Source: Bacillus cereus
Lineage (GTDB): Bacteria > Bacillota > Bacilli > Bacillales > Bacillaceae_G
Direction of reading: 5' to 3'
Assembly (NCBI RefSeq): GCF_025917685.1
Contig: NZ_CP089518.1
Location: 1,241,001 to 1,305,000 of the forward strand
DNA length: 64,000 nt
The first letter of the stretch is position 1. The number at the start of each line of letters is the position of its first letter. The notes below the pieces were generated by a model. The model made no database searches. It was not told where the DNA came from and was given only the letters and a program-made list of their open reading frames with translations. This document shows positions 36,301 to 46,719 of the stretch, one piece after another. The position numbers and the translations under genes are program-made.

Positions 36301-37701
36301 ATGTTTACGATGGTACAAAAGCTTTGGCTTACAGTAGTATGTGCAGTATGTGTAACAGTTTCTTTTCTTTATTTTGTATCTTTATACTCATATGAAAAGC
36401 TATACGTGGACAATTTAAAAGATTCATTAGTAATGGAAGGGAAGCGTCTTGCTACGCAATATGATAAATATGAAGGAGTATCCACTTTTGAAGAGAAAGT
36501 AAGGGCATACGATCAAATATCTAGTTCAGATGTTCTTTTCGTGTATAATCCGCGTGATTTAAGTGCATGTTTGCCTTTCGATGTGCACCATCATTCTCTT
36601 ATAAGTGAAGGGGATAGACAGTCACTATTAAATGGAAAAACTGTGACTAAGATAGGGTATGAAGAACATTTTAATCGCAATATTATGGGTGTTGTCATTC
36701 CTGTTTTAGATAATAAAAAATTAGTTGGTATTGTATACTCTTATATTCCTTTAAAAAGTATAAAAGATTTAATATTTGATATGGGCCTTATTTTAGCGCC
36801 GTTAGCACTGGCTATGATTCTAATTACAATATGGATTGGTAGAAAAATTATTATTGCTATCACAAGACCACTTTCGCAAATGGAGCGGGTTGCAAATCAT
36901 TTGGCTACTGGAGATTTCTCAGAGCGGATTACAATTTCTTCAGAAGATGAAATCGGACGATTGGGAAAAGCGTTTAATAAAATGGCAAATTCTTTAGAAA
37001 CAGAAGATGTAAAGCGTAAGGAGTTTTTAGCTAATGTTTCGCATGAGCTTAGAACACCACTTAGTTATATTAAAGGATATAGTGAAGCTATTTTAGACGG
37101 TGTGGCAAAGGGGCCGCAGCAGGAAAAAGTAACGCAACTCATCCATAAAGAAGCAGATCGCATGCAGCGCCTCGTTCATGATTTATTAGATTTAGCGCAG
37201 CTAGAAGGTGAACACTTTCCTCTAAAGAAACAACCTATCGTTTTTTCACAGCTTATTGAAGACGTACTTGATACGTACGAGTTACAGTTTATAGAAAAAA
37301 AACTTCGTATTTCAACGAATTTAAATCCTGAAATTATCGTAATGATTGATGATGATCGTATGCAACAAGTACTTCATAATGTGTTAGATAATGCGATACG
37401 TTATACAAATCAAAACGGGGATATCATAATAACATTAAAGCAAATTGATGATTACTGCGAATTGCACATAAAAGATACAGGAATAGGTATTGATACAGAG
37501 CATTTAGAAAGTCTCGGGGAACGCTTTTACCGAGTAGATAAAGCGAGAAGTCGTCAACATGGTGGCACAGGTTTAGGCCTTGCAATTGTAAGACAAATTG
37601 TTCATATACATGATGGTGAGTGGAGAATAGAAAGTGAAAAAGGTAAGGGAACGGCAGTTATTATTAAATTAAAAGTACAAGATGAGGAGAGCATGTTCTA
37701 A
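36301..37701 (+). CDS. Membrane sensor histidine kinase
   Basis: 466 aa: helix 1 (about 8-28), extracytoplasmic sensor of about 130 residues with a Cys-containing loop (NPRDLSACLPFDVHHHS), helix 2 (about 158-180), HAMP (about 183-235), HisKA with phospho-His248 (NVSHELRTPLSYIKGYSEAI) and the HATPase domain (N box VLHNVLDNAIRY, G1 DTGIGID, G2 GGTGLGLAIV). ATG 36301 starts three bases after the regulator stop. The two His and the Cys in the sensor loop could bind a metal, but this is conjecture. Confidence 0.9.
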   Translation: MFTMVQKLWLTVVCAVCVTVSFLYFVSLYSYEKLYVDNLKDSLVMEGKRLATQYDKYEGVSTFEEKVRAYDQISSSDVLFVYNPRDLSACLPFDVHHHSLISEGDRQSLLNGKTVTKIGYEEHFNRNIMGVVIPVLDNKKLVGIVYSYIPLKSIKDLIFDMGLILAPLALAMILITIWIGRKIIIAITRPLSQMERVANHLATGDFSERITISSEDEIGRLGKAFNKMANSLETEDVKRKEFLANVSHELRTPLSYIKGYSEAILDGVAKGPQQEKVTQLIHKEADRMQRLVHDLLDLAQLEGEHFPLKKQPIVFSQLIEDVLDTYELQFIEKKLRISTNLNPEIIVMIDDDRMQQVLHNVLDNAIRYTNQNGDIIITLKQIDDYCELHIKDTGIGIDTEHLESLGERFYRVDKARSRQHGGTGLGLAIVRQIVHIHDGEWRIESEKGKGTAVIIKLKVQDEESMF

Positions 37702-37887
37702 CTTCGGAGATATGCTCTTTATAGTTACACGGAAATATATTAATTAATATCTAACAAATATCAAAAATTTGACTATTTTATGAACAAAACATTTGTACTT
37801 CTTACTAATTCGTTCTAAAATAGTTATGGATGCTAAGTTCTTATAAAACGTTACAATTGTTGTTTGGAAGATACTGAGGTGATTTAA

Positions 37888-38607
37888 CTGGAGTACAAAT
37901 CTATTAAACCAAAAAAAATTTACGAAGAAGTATCTGAAGCTATTTTAACAATGATTAAAAATGGTACGTTAAAACCTGGTGACAAGCTACTTCCTGTTCA
38001 TCAATTAGCAGAGCAGTTTCAAGTTGGCAGATCTGCAGTTCGTGAAGCGCTAAGTGCGCTCAGAGCAATGGGCTTAATTGAAATGAAACAAGGAGAAGGT
38101 ACATATGTAAAGAATTTCGATTCTTCTTCATTAACAAAATCATTAAATAATAAATTATTAATGAAGAAAGAGGATATTTTGAATTTATTAGAAGTACGGA
38201 AGGTGCTTGAAGTGGGGGCAGTTCGAGCAGCTGCGGCAAAACGTACGGATGATAATTTGCAAAATATGAAACATTGGTTAGATGAAATGGCAAAAAGCAT
38301 TGGAGATGAAAAAGCTGGTGAAAAAGCAGACTTTCAGTTCCATATGGGAATCGCACAATCTTCGCATAATAGCATCTTACTTGAGCTCATGAATCATGTT
38401 TCAGAGATGATTGCTGAAACAATTGGTGAATCAAGACGCATTATTTTATATGGTGAACAAACGACATCAGAACGACTTTTAGAGGAGCATCAATCTATAT
38501 ATGATGAGGTGTTAAAGCAAGATGTGGAATTAGCGCAGCAAGCGATGCTAGATCATTTAACAAATGTAGAACATATTGTCACAGGTAAAAGCGATATAAA
38601 TTCGTAA
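37888..38607 (+). CDS. lutR: FadR-type GntR regulator of the lactate operon, apparent CTG start
   Basis: 239 aa: GntR winged helix (about 6-75; LLPVHQLAEQFQVGRSAVREALSALRAMG) and FCD ligand domain (about 95-225; LEVRKVLEVGAVRAAAAKR). An internal ATG at 37951 would remove helix 1 of the DNA-binding domain (KIYEEVSEAILTMI). In frame upstream the only usable codon is CTG 37888, preceded by a stop (TAA) and placed nine bases after GAGGTG, so CTG is the most likely start. It lies directly upstream of lutABC and is the orthologue of LutR of B. subtilis, which represses lactate use. Confidence 0.82.
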   Translation: MEYKSIKPKKIYEEVSEAILTMIKNGTLKPGDKLLPVHQLAEQFQVGRSAVREALSALRAMGLIEMKQGEGTYVKNFDSSSLTKSLNNKLLMKKEDILNLLEVRKVLEVGAVRAAAAKRTDDNLQNMKHWLDEMAKSIGDEKAGEKADFQFHMGIAQSSHNSILLELMNHVSEMIAETIGESRRIILYGEQTTSERLLEEHQSIYDEVLKQDVELAQQAMLDHLTNVEHIVTGKSDINS

Positions 38608-38652
38608 TTTAATCTTTTAAAAATCTAATTTTCTGATAAAATAGAGAGATTA

Positions 38653-38666
38653 AGTAAGCGTTTTCT
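38653..38666 (+). promoter_or_regulatory. cre-like site upstream of lutABC
   Basis: AGTAAGCGTTTTCT differs in two end bases from the cre-type TGTAAGCGTTTTCA. It lies between lutR and lutA, about 110 bases before lutA, where CcpA could repress lactate oxidation when better sugars are present. Confidence 0.55.
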
Positions 38667-38717
38667 TTGGAAGAGGGAGAGGATAGGCCATGGTTGAGCC
38701 TACTTCTTCTAATCTTA

Positions 38718-38730
38718 GTCATCTGATGAC
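38718..38730. promoter_or_regulatory. Perfect 13-bp palindrome, candidate LutR operator
   Basis: GTCATC-T-GATGAC is an exact palindrome 44 bases before lutA. As I recall, the reported B. subtilis LutR motif is TCATC-N-GATGA, which this contains. It lies right after the presumed promoter, where a bound repressor would block lutABC. Confidence 0.7.
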
Positions 38731-38773
38731 CATATGATTGTTGGCGAAGTTGTAATGAGGGGGAATTATAGTT

Positions 38774-39493
38774 ATGAAAGTTACTTTATTTGTTACTTGT
38801 TTAGTCGATATGTTTGAAACAAACGTCGGTAAAGCAACAGTTGAAGTATTGGAGCGTTTAGGTTGTGAAATTGAATTTCCAGAAGCACAAGTTTGTTGTG
38901 GTCAGCCTGCTTATAATAGCGGCCATGTAGAAGCAGCAAAAGAAGCGATGAAACATATGATTGAAACTTTCGAAGATGCAGAATATATCGTCACGCCATC
39001 TGGCTCTTGTGCGACAATGTTTCATGAGTATCCGCATGTTTTTAAAGATGATCCAAAATGGGCTAAACGTGCACAAAAGGTTGCTGATAAAACATATGAA
39101 TTTACACAATTTATTGTAGATGTTTTAAAAGTTACAGACGTTGGTGCAAGTTTACCAGGGATTGCTACTATTCATAAATCCTGTCATATGACACGCCTAC
39201 TCGGAGTAAAAGAGGCACCAGGGATTTTATTATCAAACGTAAAAGGATTAACTGTAAGAGAACTGCCAAACGAGCAAAATTGTTGTGGGTTTGGGGGAAC
39301 GTTTTCAGTTAAGATGACACCTATTTCTGAGCAAATGGTGGATGAAAAAGTAGATAGTGTAATGGAAACAGGTGCTGATTATTTAATCGGTGCAGATTGT
39401 GGATGTTTGTTAAACATTGGCGGACGTATTGAGCGTTTAGGTAAAGAAGTAAAAGTAATGCATATTGCTGAGGTACTGAATAGTCGCTCATGA
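38774..39493 (+). CDS. lutA: L-lactate oxidation iron-sulfur protein LutA
   Basis: 239 aa, two CCG domains ([24 protein letters not shown]) with conserved Cys clusters of the heterodisulfide reductase-like type. Part of the LutABC complex that oxidises L-lactate to pyruvate and is used during biofilm growth in B. subtilis. ATG 38774 has GAGGGGGAA eleven bases upstream. lutB follows after 16 bases. Confidence 0.93.
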   Translation: MKVTLFVTCLVDMFETNVGKATVEVLERLGCEIEFPEAQVCCGQPAYNSGHVEAAKEAMKHMIETFEDAEYIVTPSGSCATMFHEYPHVFKDDPKWAKRAQKVADKTYEFTQFIVDVLKVTDVGASLPGIATIHKSCHMTRLLGVKEAPGILLSNVKGLTVRELPNEQNCCGFGGTFSVKMTPISEQMVDEKVDSVMETGADYLIGADCGCLLNIGGRIERLGKEVKVMHIAEVLNSRS

Positions 39494-39509
39494 AGGGGGA
39501 ACATAAGCT

Positions 39510-41641
<2,132 letters not shown>

Positions 41642-41649
41642 AATAGGGG

Positions 41650-41679
41650 AAAGCAGGCCGGAAAACGGCCTGCTTTTTT
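41650..41679 (+). terminator. Terminator of lutABC
   Basis: AAAGCAGGCCG / CGGCCTGCTTT stem, GAAAA loop, T run. Confidence 0.92.
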
Positions 41680-41753
41680 AATAGAATAAAGATAATATGA
41701 AGTAGAAGTTCTCTCCTTTTTTTGCTATGTTCTTCTGGAAAGGAGAGGAAGGG

Positions 41754-42476
41754 ATGTTCACTTATTTATATGCATTGTTAGTGGGGATGGTGTTTGGTTC
41801 TTTTTTTATGGTAATCGCAATGAGGGTTCCAGTAGGTGAATCTATTATTACACCGCGTTCGTATTGTCACTACTGCAAGTATACGTTAAAGCCGAAAGAA
41901 CTTATTCCAATCATTTCATTTTGTATACAAAAAGGGCGTTGTACGAGTTGTAAAAGAAAAATCTCAAGTTTGTACATAGTATTTGAGTTCGTTACAGGGA
42001 GTTTATTTTTTCTTACTGTATATGTAATTGGAATAGAACAGGAGCTCATAATCATTTTATCGCTCATTTCTTTACTGCTTATTATTTCAGTTACAGATTT
42101 AGTATATATGTTAATACCTAATCGTATTTTAATTTGGTTTGCTTTTTTGCTTATTTTAGAATGTGTTTTTGTACCGTTAGTTACTTGGATAGATAGTATA
42201 GCTGGTAGTGGAACTATATTTATTTTGTTATATTGCATGCAAAAGATTTATCCAGCGGGTCTTGGCGGAGGTGATGTGAAATTACTTTCATTACTCGGAT
42301 TTATAATAGGAGTGAAAGGCATTTTTATAACTTTATTTTTAGCATCTTTCCTTAGTCTTTGTTTTTTCGGAATAGGTATAGCATTAAAACGTATAAAGGT
42401 AAGAACTCCAATTCCGTTTGGACCTTTTATTAGCCTTGGAGCAATATGTTACGTATTGGTCATGTATGCAAAATAG
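41754..42476 (+). CDS. comC: Type IV prepilin peptidase (competence protein ComC)
   Basis: Membrane aspartyl peptidase that cleaves and methylates the ComG pseudopilins needed for DNA uptake. 240 aa: N-terminal cytoplasmic domain with Cys38-Cys41 and Cys63-Cys66, then the peptidase with catalytic Asp115 (SVTDLVYMLIPN) and Asp174 (GLGGGDVKL), eight hydrophobic segments. I start at ATG 41754 (AAGGAGAGGAAGG upstream) and not at the ATG nine codons earlier. Complete and without a missing key residue. Confidence 0.9.
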   Translation: MFTYLYALLVGMVFGSFFMVIAMRVPVGESIITPRSYCHYCKYTLKPKELIPIISFCIQKGRCTSCKRKISSLYIVFEFVTGSLFFLTVYVIGIEQELIIILSLISLLLIISVTDLVYMLIPNRILIWFAFLLILECVFVPLVTWIDSIAGSGTIFILLYCMQKIYPAGLGGGDVKLLSLLGFIIGVKGIFITLFLASFLSLCFFGIGIALKRIKVRTPIPFGPFISLGAICYVLVMYAK

Positions 42477-42490
42477 AGGAGAGATAGAAA

Positions 42491-42802
42491 ATGAATGTAT
42501 ATATGGATGATCAAAGAAGTTGCCCGTACGGATATGTTTTGGCAACTACAGTAGAATCTACCTTGCGTATGGTTAGGGATAATGAGATAAATATTATTTC
42601 CCTTGATTTTAATATGGGATGGCGAAAAAAAAGTGGGTTAGATTTTGTAGAAGCTTTCTGTAGGGAAGGTTTATATGCAAATGAGATTCACCTTCATACA
42701 AATGATGTCATCGGCATGCATCAGATGAAACAGAGAATAAAGAGAGGGAAGGAAGAAGGGGAAATTAATCCTTGTATTGTCTTGAAATATGTAGGGAGCT
42801 AA
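42491..42802 (+). CDS. Cyclic-phosphate processing receiver-like protein
   Basis: 103 aa of receiver-like fold: MNVYMDDQR at the first strand, LDFNMGWRKKSGLDFVEAF in the middle and IHLHTNDVIGMHQMKQRI near the end. The His-x-His and the Asp residues fit the cyclic-phosphate processing receiver family, stand-alone domains proposed to hydrolyse cyclic phosphates of nucleotides or RNA ends. ATG 42491 follows GAGGAGAGATAG, 14 bases after comC. No partner enzyme is adjacent. Activity is predicted for the family, not shown here. Confidence 0.7.
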   Translation: MNVYMDDQRSCPYGYVLATTVESTLRMVRDNEINIISLDFNMGWRKKSGLDFVEAFCREGLYANEIHLHTNDVIGMHQMKQRIKRGKEEGEINPCIVLKYVGS

Positions 42803-42832
42803 AAACTCCAAAGCAAAACTTTGGAGTTTTTA
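42802..42832. terminator. Bidirectional terminator
   Basis: AAAAACTCCAAAG / CTTTGGAGTTTTT with CAAAA loop, between the receiver-like gene (plus) and the formate/nitrite channel gene (minus). It overlaps the channel gene's last codons. Confidence 0.9.
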
Positions 42833-43681
42833 ATGTTTCATATGTGCTTGTAAAGGAATAATTTCCTCTGTTTGAGCTGCTACTAATTCAGTTTCTTCTT
42901 GTTTAGCAACAGGTGCTTTCTTTGTTAAGTAATGATATACCATACCGACAAATACCGATCCGCCAATAATGTTACCGATTGTAACTGGAATTAAGTTATG
43001 AATAGCCCCAGCGAAAGTAATTGTATCAGGATGTGGTGAAACTAAAGATAAGGCAAACAATGATAAGTTTGCAATACTATGCTCATAGCCAGATAAGAAG
43101 AATGTGAAAACGAGCATCATTATCATCAATATTTTTGCTGTATCACCTTTTACTTGAGAAGGTAAGAAGCAGGCAAGACATACGAGCCAGTTACATAAAA
43201 TCGCTTTAAAGAATAATTGCATTGTAGGTGTGTTCATTTTTCCTTCAACGACTGTATTCATTAAATGACCGTGATCGATTGCTCCGAAAATGCCAGTTGC
43301 GTAAAATAGTAGGGCAAAGAATAAAGCGCCAGCTAAGTTACCTGCATAACAAGCAATCCAGTTACGAAGTGTATCAGAAATCGTTGTTTCTTTTCGTAAA
43401 GTTGCCACTGTGAAATACATTGTATTTCCAGTAAATAATTCAGCACCGCCATACATAATAAGTACGAGAGCAATTCCGAAAAACATGGAAGCAGCTAAAT
43501 AAGTTGCTGGTGAATCTGCAATGTGAAAAAAGTTACCTAACTTAAAACATAGTACAATAACAAAACCGATATAAATACCAGCAAGTGCAGCACGAATGAA
43601 ATATTGCATTGGATTTGTATCTAGCATTTGCTTTTTGTTCTTAGCCAGTTTTACAACATAGTCTAATCCTTGTTCTAGCAT
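42830..43681 (-). CDS. Formate/nitrite channel (FNT family)
   Basis: 283-aa membrane channel with six helices: GIYIGFVIVLCFKLG, LYLAASMFFG-type helix 2, NLAGALFF, and the conserved NWLVCLACF and FTFFLSGYEHSIANL segments with the central His region of FocA/NirC proteins. It moves formate or nitrite; which one cannot be read. ATG complementing 43679-43681 follows AAAGGAGCG. The upstream Fnr-like site suggests anaerobic induction. The acidic/Gln-rich C-tail (about 255-283) is probably cytoplasmic. Confidence 0.88.
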   Translation of the reverse strand: MLEQGLDYVVKLAKNKKQMLDTNPMQYFIRAALAGIYIGFVIVLCFKLGNFFHIADSPATYLAASMFFGIALVLIMYGGAELFTGNTMYFTVATLRKETTISDTLRNWIACYAGNLAGALFFALLFYATGIFGAIDHGHLMNTVVEGKMNTPTMQLFFKAILCNWLVCLACFLPSQVKGDTAKILMIMMLVFTFFLSGYEHSIANLSLFALSLVSPHPDTITFAGAIHNLIPVTIGNIIGGSVFVGMVYHYLTKKAPVAKQEETELVAAQTEEIIPLQAHMKH

Positions 43682-43766
43682 GAGTAATACGCTCCTTTAG
43701 TACATCATCTATAAATACTCCTTATAAGAATAAAGTACATGGAATTGTTCACAGTTTCAATAAGTT

Positions 43767-43782
43767 TGTGCAATGTTTCACA
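43767..43782 (-). promoter_or_regulatory. Fnr/Crp-like palindrome upstream of the formate/nitrite channel
   Basis: TGTGCAATGTTTCACA matches the Bacillus Fnr type TGTGA-N6-TCACA at nine of ten positions. It lies 86 bases before the ATG; a TATAAG -10-like element is about 35 bases downstream. Confidence 0.5.
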
Positions 43783-43865
43783 AAAAGGACATACATAAAT
43801 TAAGAAAGCGATTACAAAAGGTAGTATAATGGAATTTTTTCTAAAAATAGAGAGGGAATTGAAAC

Positions 43866-43901
43866 AAAAAAGAAAAAGCGCTGTAATTACAGCGCTTTTT
43901 C
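43866..43901 (-). terminator. Terminator overlapping the end of terC
   Basis: AAAAAGCGCTGTA / TACAGCGCTTTTT palindrome; the upstream arm is made of the last codons and stop of the gene, followed on the minus strand by TTCTTTTTTG. Confidence 0.88.
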
Positions 43902-44681
43902 GTCTAAATTCTTTTCTACTTTTACTTCTACTTCTTTCGAGAAGAACCAACCGCCAACTGCGATTCCAACTAATACAATCCAGAATGTAAGTTTCCACGG
44001 AGTAGATTCTGGGAATGAATGCGGAATTACATTTAATGCAGGGTGTGCTAATGTATAGATTGCTAACTTCACACCAACCCAACCTACAATTAAGAATGCT
44101 GCAGTTTCAAGTCCTGGTTTACGTTTTAATATTTGTACGAAAGCAGTTGCTGCAAATCGCATAATGACTAATCCGATAAGTCCACCTACAAAGATAACAA
44201 CGAATTGCCCAGTATCAAGACTACCAATTGTACCTAATCCTGTTTTTGGTAAAGTCATTGCTAATGCAACAGCAGCTAAAATTGAATCGACTGCGAAGGC
44301 AATATCAGCAACCTCGACTTTAAATACAGTCCACCAAAAGTTCTCTTGTTTTTTCTTTGCTTCTTTTTCTTCTGTATCTTCATCCGTATTCTTTTTAACA
44401 TACGTTTTAAATAAGTGATTACCAGCGATAAACATAAGGTAAATGGCACCGATTGCTTGCACTTGCCATACATCGACTAAGAACGAAATCATAAATAATG
44501 ATCCGAATCGGAAAACAAATGCCCCAGCTAATCCATAAAATAGTGCTTTCTTTCGTTTTTCTTCTGGTAAATGTTTTACCATGATTGCGAGAACGAGAGC
44601 GTTATCAGCCGCTAAAATCCCCTCTAGTGCAATTAGGATGAGTAATACCCAACCATACTCCAATAATAATGATACATCCAT
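43887..44681 (-). CDS. TerC-family integral membrane protein (YkoY-like), Mn2+ exporter candidate
   Basis: 264 aa with seven to eight helices; acidic membrane segments LEGILAADNALVLAIMV and EVADIAFAVDSILA carry the paired Asp/Glu of the TerC metal site. A hydrophilic loop (KKNTDEDTEEKEAKKK) divides the halves. Because the ribosome site GAGGAG overlaps the first ATG (44687), the second ATG (44681) is the better start. The gene is preceded by a yybP-ykoY riboswitch, so expression should rise with Mn2+, matching the role of TerC proteins in Mn2+ export or metalation of exoenzymes. Confidence 0.88.
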   Translation of the reverse strand: MDVSLLLEYGWVLLILIALEGILAADNALVLAIMVKHLPEEKRKKALFYGLAGAFVFRFGSLFMISFLVDVWQVQAIGAIYLMFIAGNHLFKTYVKKNTDEDTEEKEAKKKQENFWWTVFKVEVADIAFAVDSILAAVALAMTLPKTGLGTIGSLDTGQFVVIFVGGLIGLVIMRFAATAFVQILKRKPGLETAAFLIVGWVGVKLAIYTLAHPALNVIPHSFPESTPWKLTFWIVLVGIAVGGWFFSKEVEVKVEKNLDEKAL

Positions 44682-44779
44682 GTACATTCTCCTCTCATTT
44701 CTATAAATGCTAAACAAGTGAAGAAGTTCCCCACTGCTTAGCTTCCCCATACTCCTGCGCATCAACGGTGGAAGGAATT

Positions 44780-44940
44780 GATAAAAACAAAAAAGACCTC
44801 TGCCGTTGATAGGCAAAGGTCTTGCTAGACATATGTAATGAAAATGCCAACAAAGCCGGAAGAACTAAGTTCTACGTAATGACGACTTTGTTTCCAAGAA
44901 ATAGTTCTTGGACGCTACTCCCCTTTGGAGATATGCTATT
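44780..44940 (-). promoter_or_regulatory. yybP-ykoY (Mn2+) riboswitch with expression-platform terminator
   Basis: The minus-strand leader begins with the hallmark CTCCAAAGGGGAGTAGCG (near 44914-44931), has a second internal helix around CAAGAACTATTTCTTG, and ends with AAGACCTTTGCC / GGCAGAGGTCTTTTTT (44789-44823), a terminator that the ligand-bound form would prevent. It lies about 100 bases before terC. The class senses Mn2+; the detailed fold should be checked with a covariance model. Confidence 0.88.
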
Positions 44941-44948
44941 GTACTCTC

Positions 44949-44977
44949 ATTATATGGATAATTTATACGGTTGTCAA
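44949..44977 (-). promoter_or_regulatory. Consensus SigA promoter of the terC transcript
   Basis: Perfect TTGACA (complement 44972-44977) and TATAAT (complement 44949-44954) with a 17-base spacer, directly upstream of the riboswitch. The -35 overlaps the last codons of the adjacent ktrB-like gene. Confidence 0.9.
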
Positions 44978-46293
44978 CCTGTTAAAATATCTTCGTTTGG
45001 ATATTTTATTTTTCTTTGTTTTTTACGCGCAAATGAAAAGGCTAATGTTAAAGGCCCCATCTTTCCAAAAAACATCATAAAGATAATAATTGTTTTGCCG
45101 ATGATTGTTAAGTGTGGCGTCAAATTCATGCTAAGGCCGACAGTTCCAAATGCTGAAAATACTTCAAAAGCACTCATTAATAAAGGAACTCGTTCAGTGA
45201 TGCTTAAAATTAAAATAGAAAGAAAAATAAACGAAATTGAAATAATGGTAATCGTTAAAGATTTGACAATGAGCGTATCTTTAATGGATTTTTTAAACAC
45301 GACAATATCATCTTGTTCATGCAAAAATTTAAATACGCCTAAAAACATAATTAAAAAAGTTGTTAACTTAATCCCACCACCAGTTGAAGCACTGCCAGCA
45401 CCAATAAACATAAGAAGCATCATTAATAAAAGGGAAGGTTTTGATAATGCAGAGATATCAACAGTATTAAACCCGGCAGTGCGCGTCGAAACCGCTTGAA
45501 AATAAGCAGCCATACCTTCTTCAAAGGGGGTAAAACCTCTCATGGAAATTGAATTATGAAACTCGAATATAAAAATAAAAGCTGTAGCAATAATATTGAC
45601 GATTAGAGTAGAAGAGAGCATAAGTTTTGAGTGCAAAGCAAGGTTTTTAAAGTTTTTCTTTCTTTTTATATCTACGATCACTGTAAAACCAATTCCCCCT
45701 AAAATAATGAGAGAAGAAATAACAAGATTGACGAGAACGCTATGAGAGTGGGACATTAAATTATCGCTCCATATAGAAAAGCCAGCATTGTTAAAGGCAG
45801 AGATAGAATGAAAAAAACTGTAATAGATCCCTTTGGCAATCCCGTATTTTGGTACCCATTCAAAAGAGAGAAGTAAAGTAGCGATACATTCTACAGCAAA
45901 AGAAAATAAAAATAATGCTTTTGCAAGACGAATGATTCCACCGACATTTGTTTGGTTTAATGCTTGTTGTAATAAAATTCTGTTTTGAAGACCAATTTTT
46001 CTGCCGAGCATAATTGCAATTAAAACAGCAAAGCTCATAATGCCGAGCCCGCCAACCTGTATAAGCGTTAAAATTACACATTGGCCAAATAAGGTAAATA
46101 CTTTTCCAGTGTCCACAACACCAAGCCCTGTAACCGTACAAGCAGAAACCGTTGTAAATAAGGCATCGAGCCATGAAATAGAAGTTGTTGTAGCAATTGG
46201 CAATTTTAATAAGCATGTACCAATAATTGATAGCGTAATAAAAGATAAAGTAAGAACACGGGGAGGGCTCATGCTAATGTTGATCCGTTTCAT
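44974..46293 (-). CDS. KtrB-type potassium uptake channel subunit
   Basis: 439 aa with four repeated M1-P-M2 units; selectivity-filter segments TVTGLG, AFNNAGF, TRTAGFN and FGTVGLS are all present. This is the membrane subunit of Ktr/Trk K+ uptake, normally gated by a KtrA/C RCK subunit, which is not encoded nearby. The start is the ATG complementing 46291-46293. Its 3' end contains the -35 of the downstream terC promoter, so no terminator separates them. A second paralogue lies at 52361. Confidence 0.9.
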   Translation of the reverse strand: MKRINISMSPPRVLTLSFITLSIIGTCLLKLPIATTTSISWLDALFTTVSACTVTGLGVVDTGKVFTLFGQCVILTLIQVGGLGIMSFAVLIAIMLGRKIGLQNRILLQQALNQTNVGGIIRLAKALFLFSFAVECIATLLLSFEWVPKYGIAKGIYYSFFHSISAFNNAGFSIWSDNLMSHSHSVLVNLVISSLIILGGIGFTVIVDIKRKKNFKNLALHSKLMLSSTLIVNIIATAFIFIFEFHNSISMRGFTPFEEGMAAYFQAVSTRTAGFNTVDISALSKPSLLLMMLLMFIGAGSASTGGGIKLTTFLIMFLGVFKFLHEQDDIVVFKKSIKDTLIVKSLTITIISISFIFLSILILSITERVPLLMSAFEVFSAFGTVGLSMNLTPHLTIIGKTIIIFMMFFGKMGPLTLAFSFARKKQRKIKYPNEDILTG

Positions 46294-46355
46294 GTCACAT
46301 ATCGTTCCTTTCAATTTGCTCTTACTAGTATGTGAAGAAGAACTATTATGTATGT

Positions 46356-46388
46356 TAAAAAAGAAAGAGGCAGAGAATATCTGCCTCT
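46356..46388 (-). terminator. Terminator of SASP gene
   Basis: AGAGGCAGA / TCTGCCTCT stem with ATATTC loop; on the minus strand followed by TTCTTTTTT. Confidence 0.85.
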
Positions 46389-46406
46389 AAGCCATATGTT
46401 ATATAA

Positions 46407-46592
46407 TTATCCGCGTAATTGTTGTTGAGCTAAAGCAACAAGACGTTTTGTTACTTCACCGCCAACTGAGCCGTTAGAACGAGATGCTGTGTTAGATCCT
46501 AAGCTTACACCAAATTCTTGCGCAATTTCATATTTAAATTGTTCAAGCGCTTGTTCTGCACCTGGAACTAGTAATTTGTTTGTTTTTACCAT
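46407..46592 (-). CDS. Alpha/beta-type small acid-soluble spore protein
   Basis: 61 aa, DNA-binding protein that saturates and protects spore DNA. It has the family blocks [11 protein letters not shown] (with the germination-protease site near EIAQEFG) and [16 protein letters not shown], and SRSNGSVGG between them. The start is the ATG complementing 46590-46592 with AAGGATG upstream. The gene would be made in the forespore under SigG; I cannot name the promoter with certainty. Downstream is a strong terminator. Confidence 0.92.
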   Translation of the reverse strand: MVKTNKLLVPGAEQALEQFKYEIAQEFGVSLGSNTASRSNGSVGGEVTKRLVALAQQQLRG

Positions 46593-46719
46593 GTTGATAC
46601 ACATCCTTATGAGTAGTCCAGTTCAGCTAAGTACTATCTGAACTGGTACCGTTATTTTATGTGGAAACGACGTGCTCATACGCGGAAGTAATCGGTGTGT
46701 TTAGAAGTTCTTGGATAGA

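Noticed and set aside
44822..45499. 225-codon plus-strand frame antisense to the KtrB-type gene
   Set aside because: It is a shadow of the minus-strand potassium channel gene; composition is low in normal codon bias and it has no ribosome site. The region at its start is the riboswitch.
46618..46646. CCAGTTCAG / CTGAACTGG inverted repeat upstream of the SASP gene
   Set aside because: Real 9-bp repeat, but with no T run and no known regulator of this form; it may be chance, so it was not listed as an operator.
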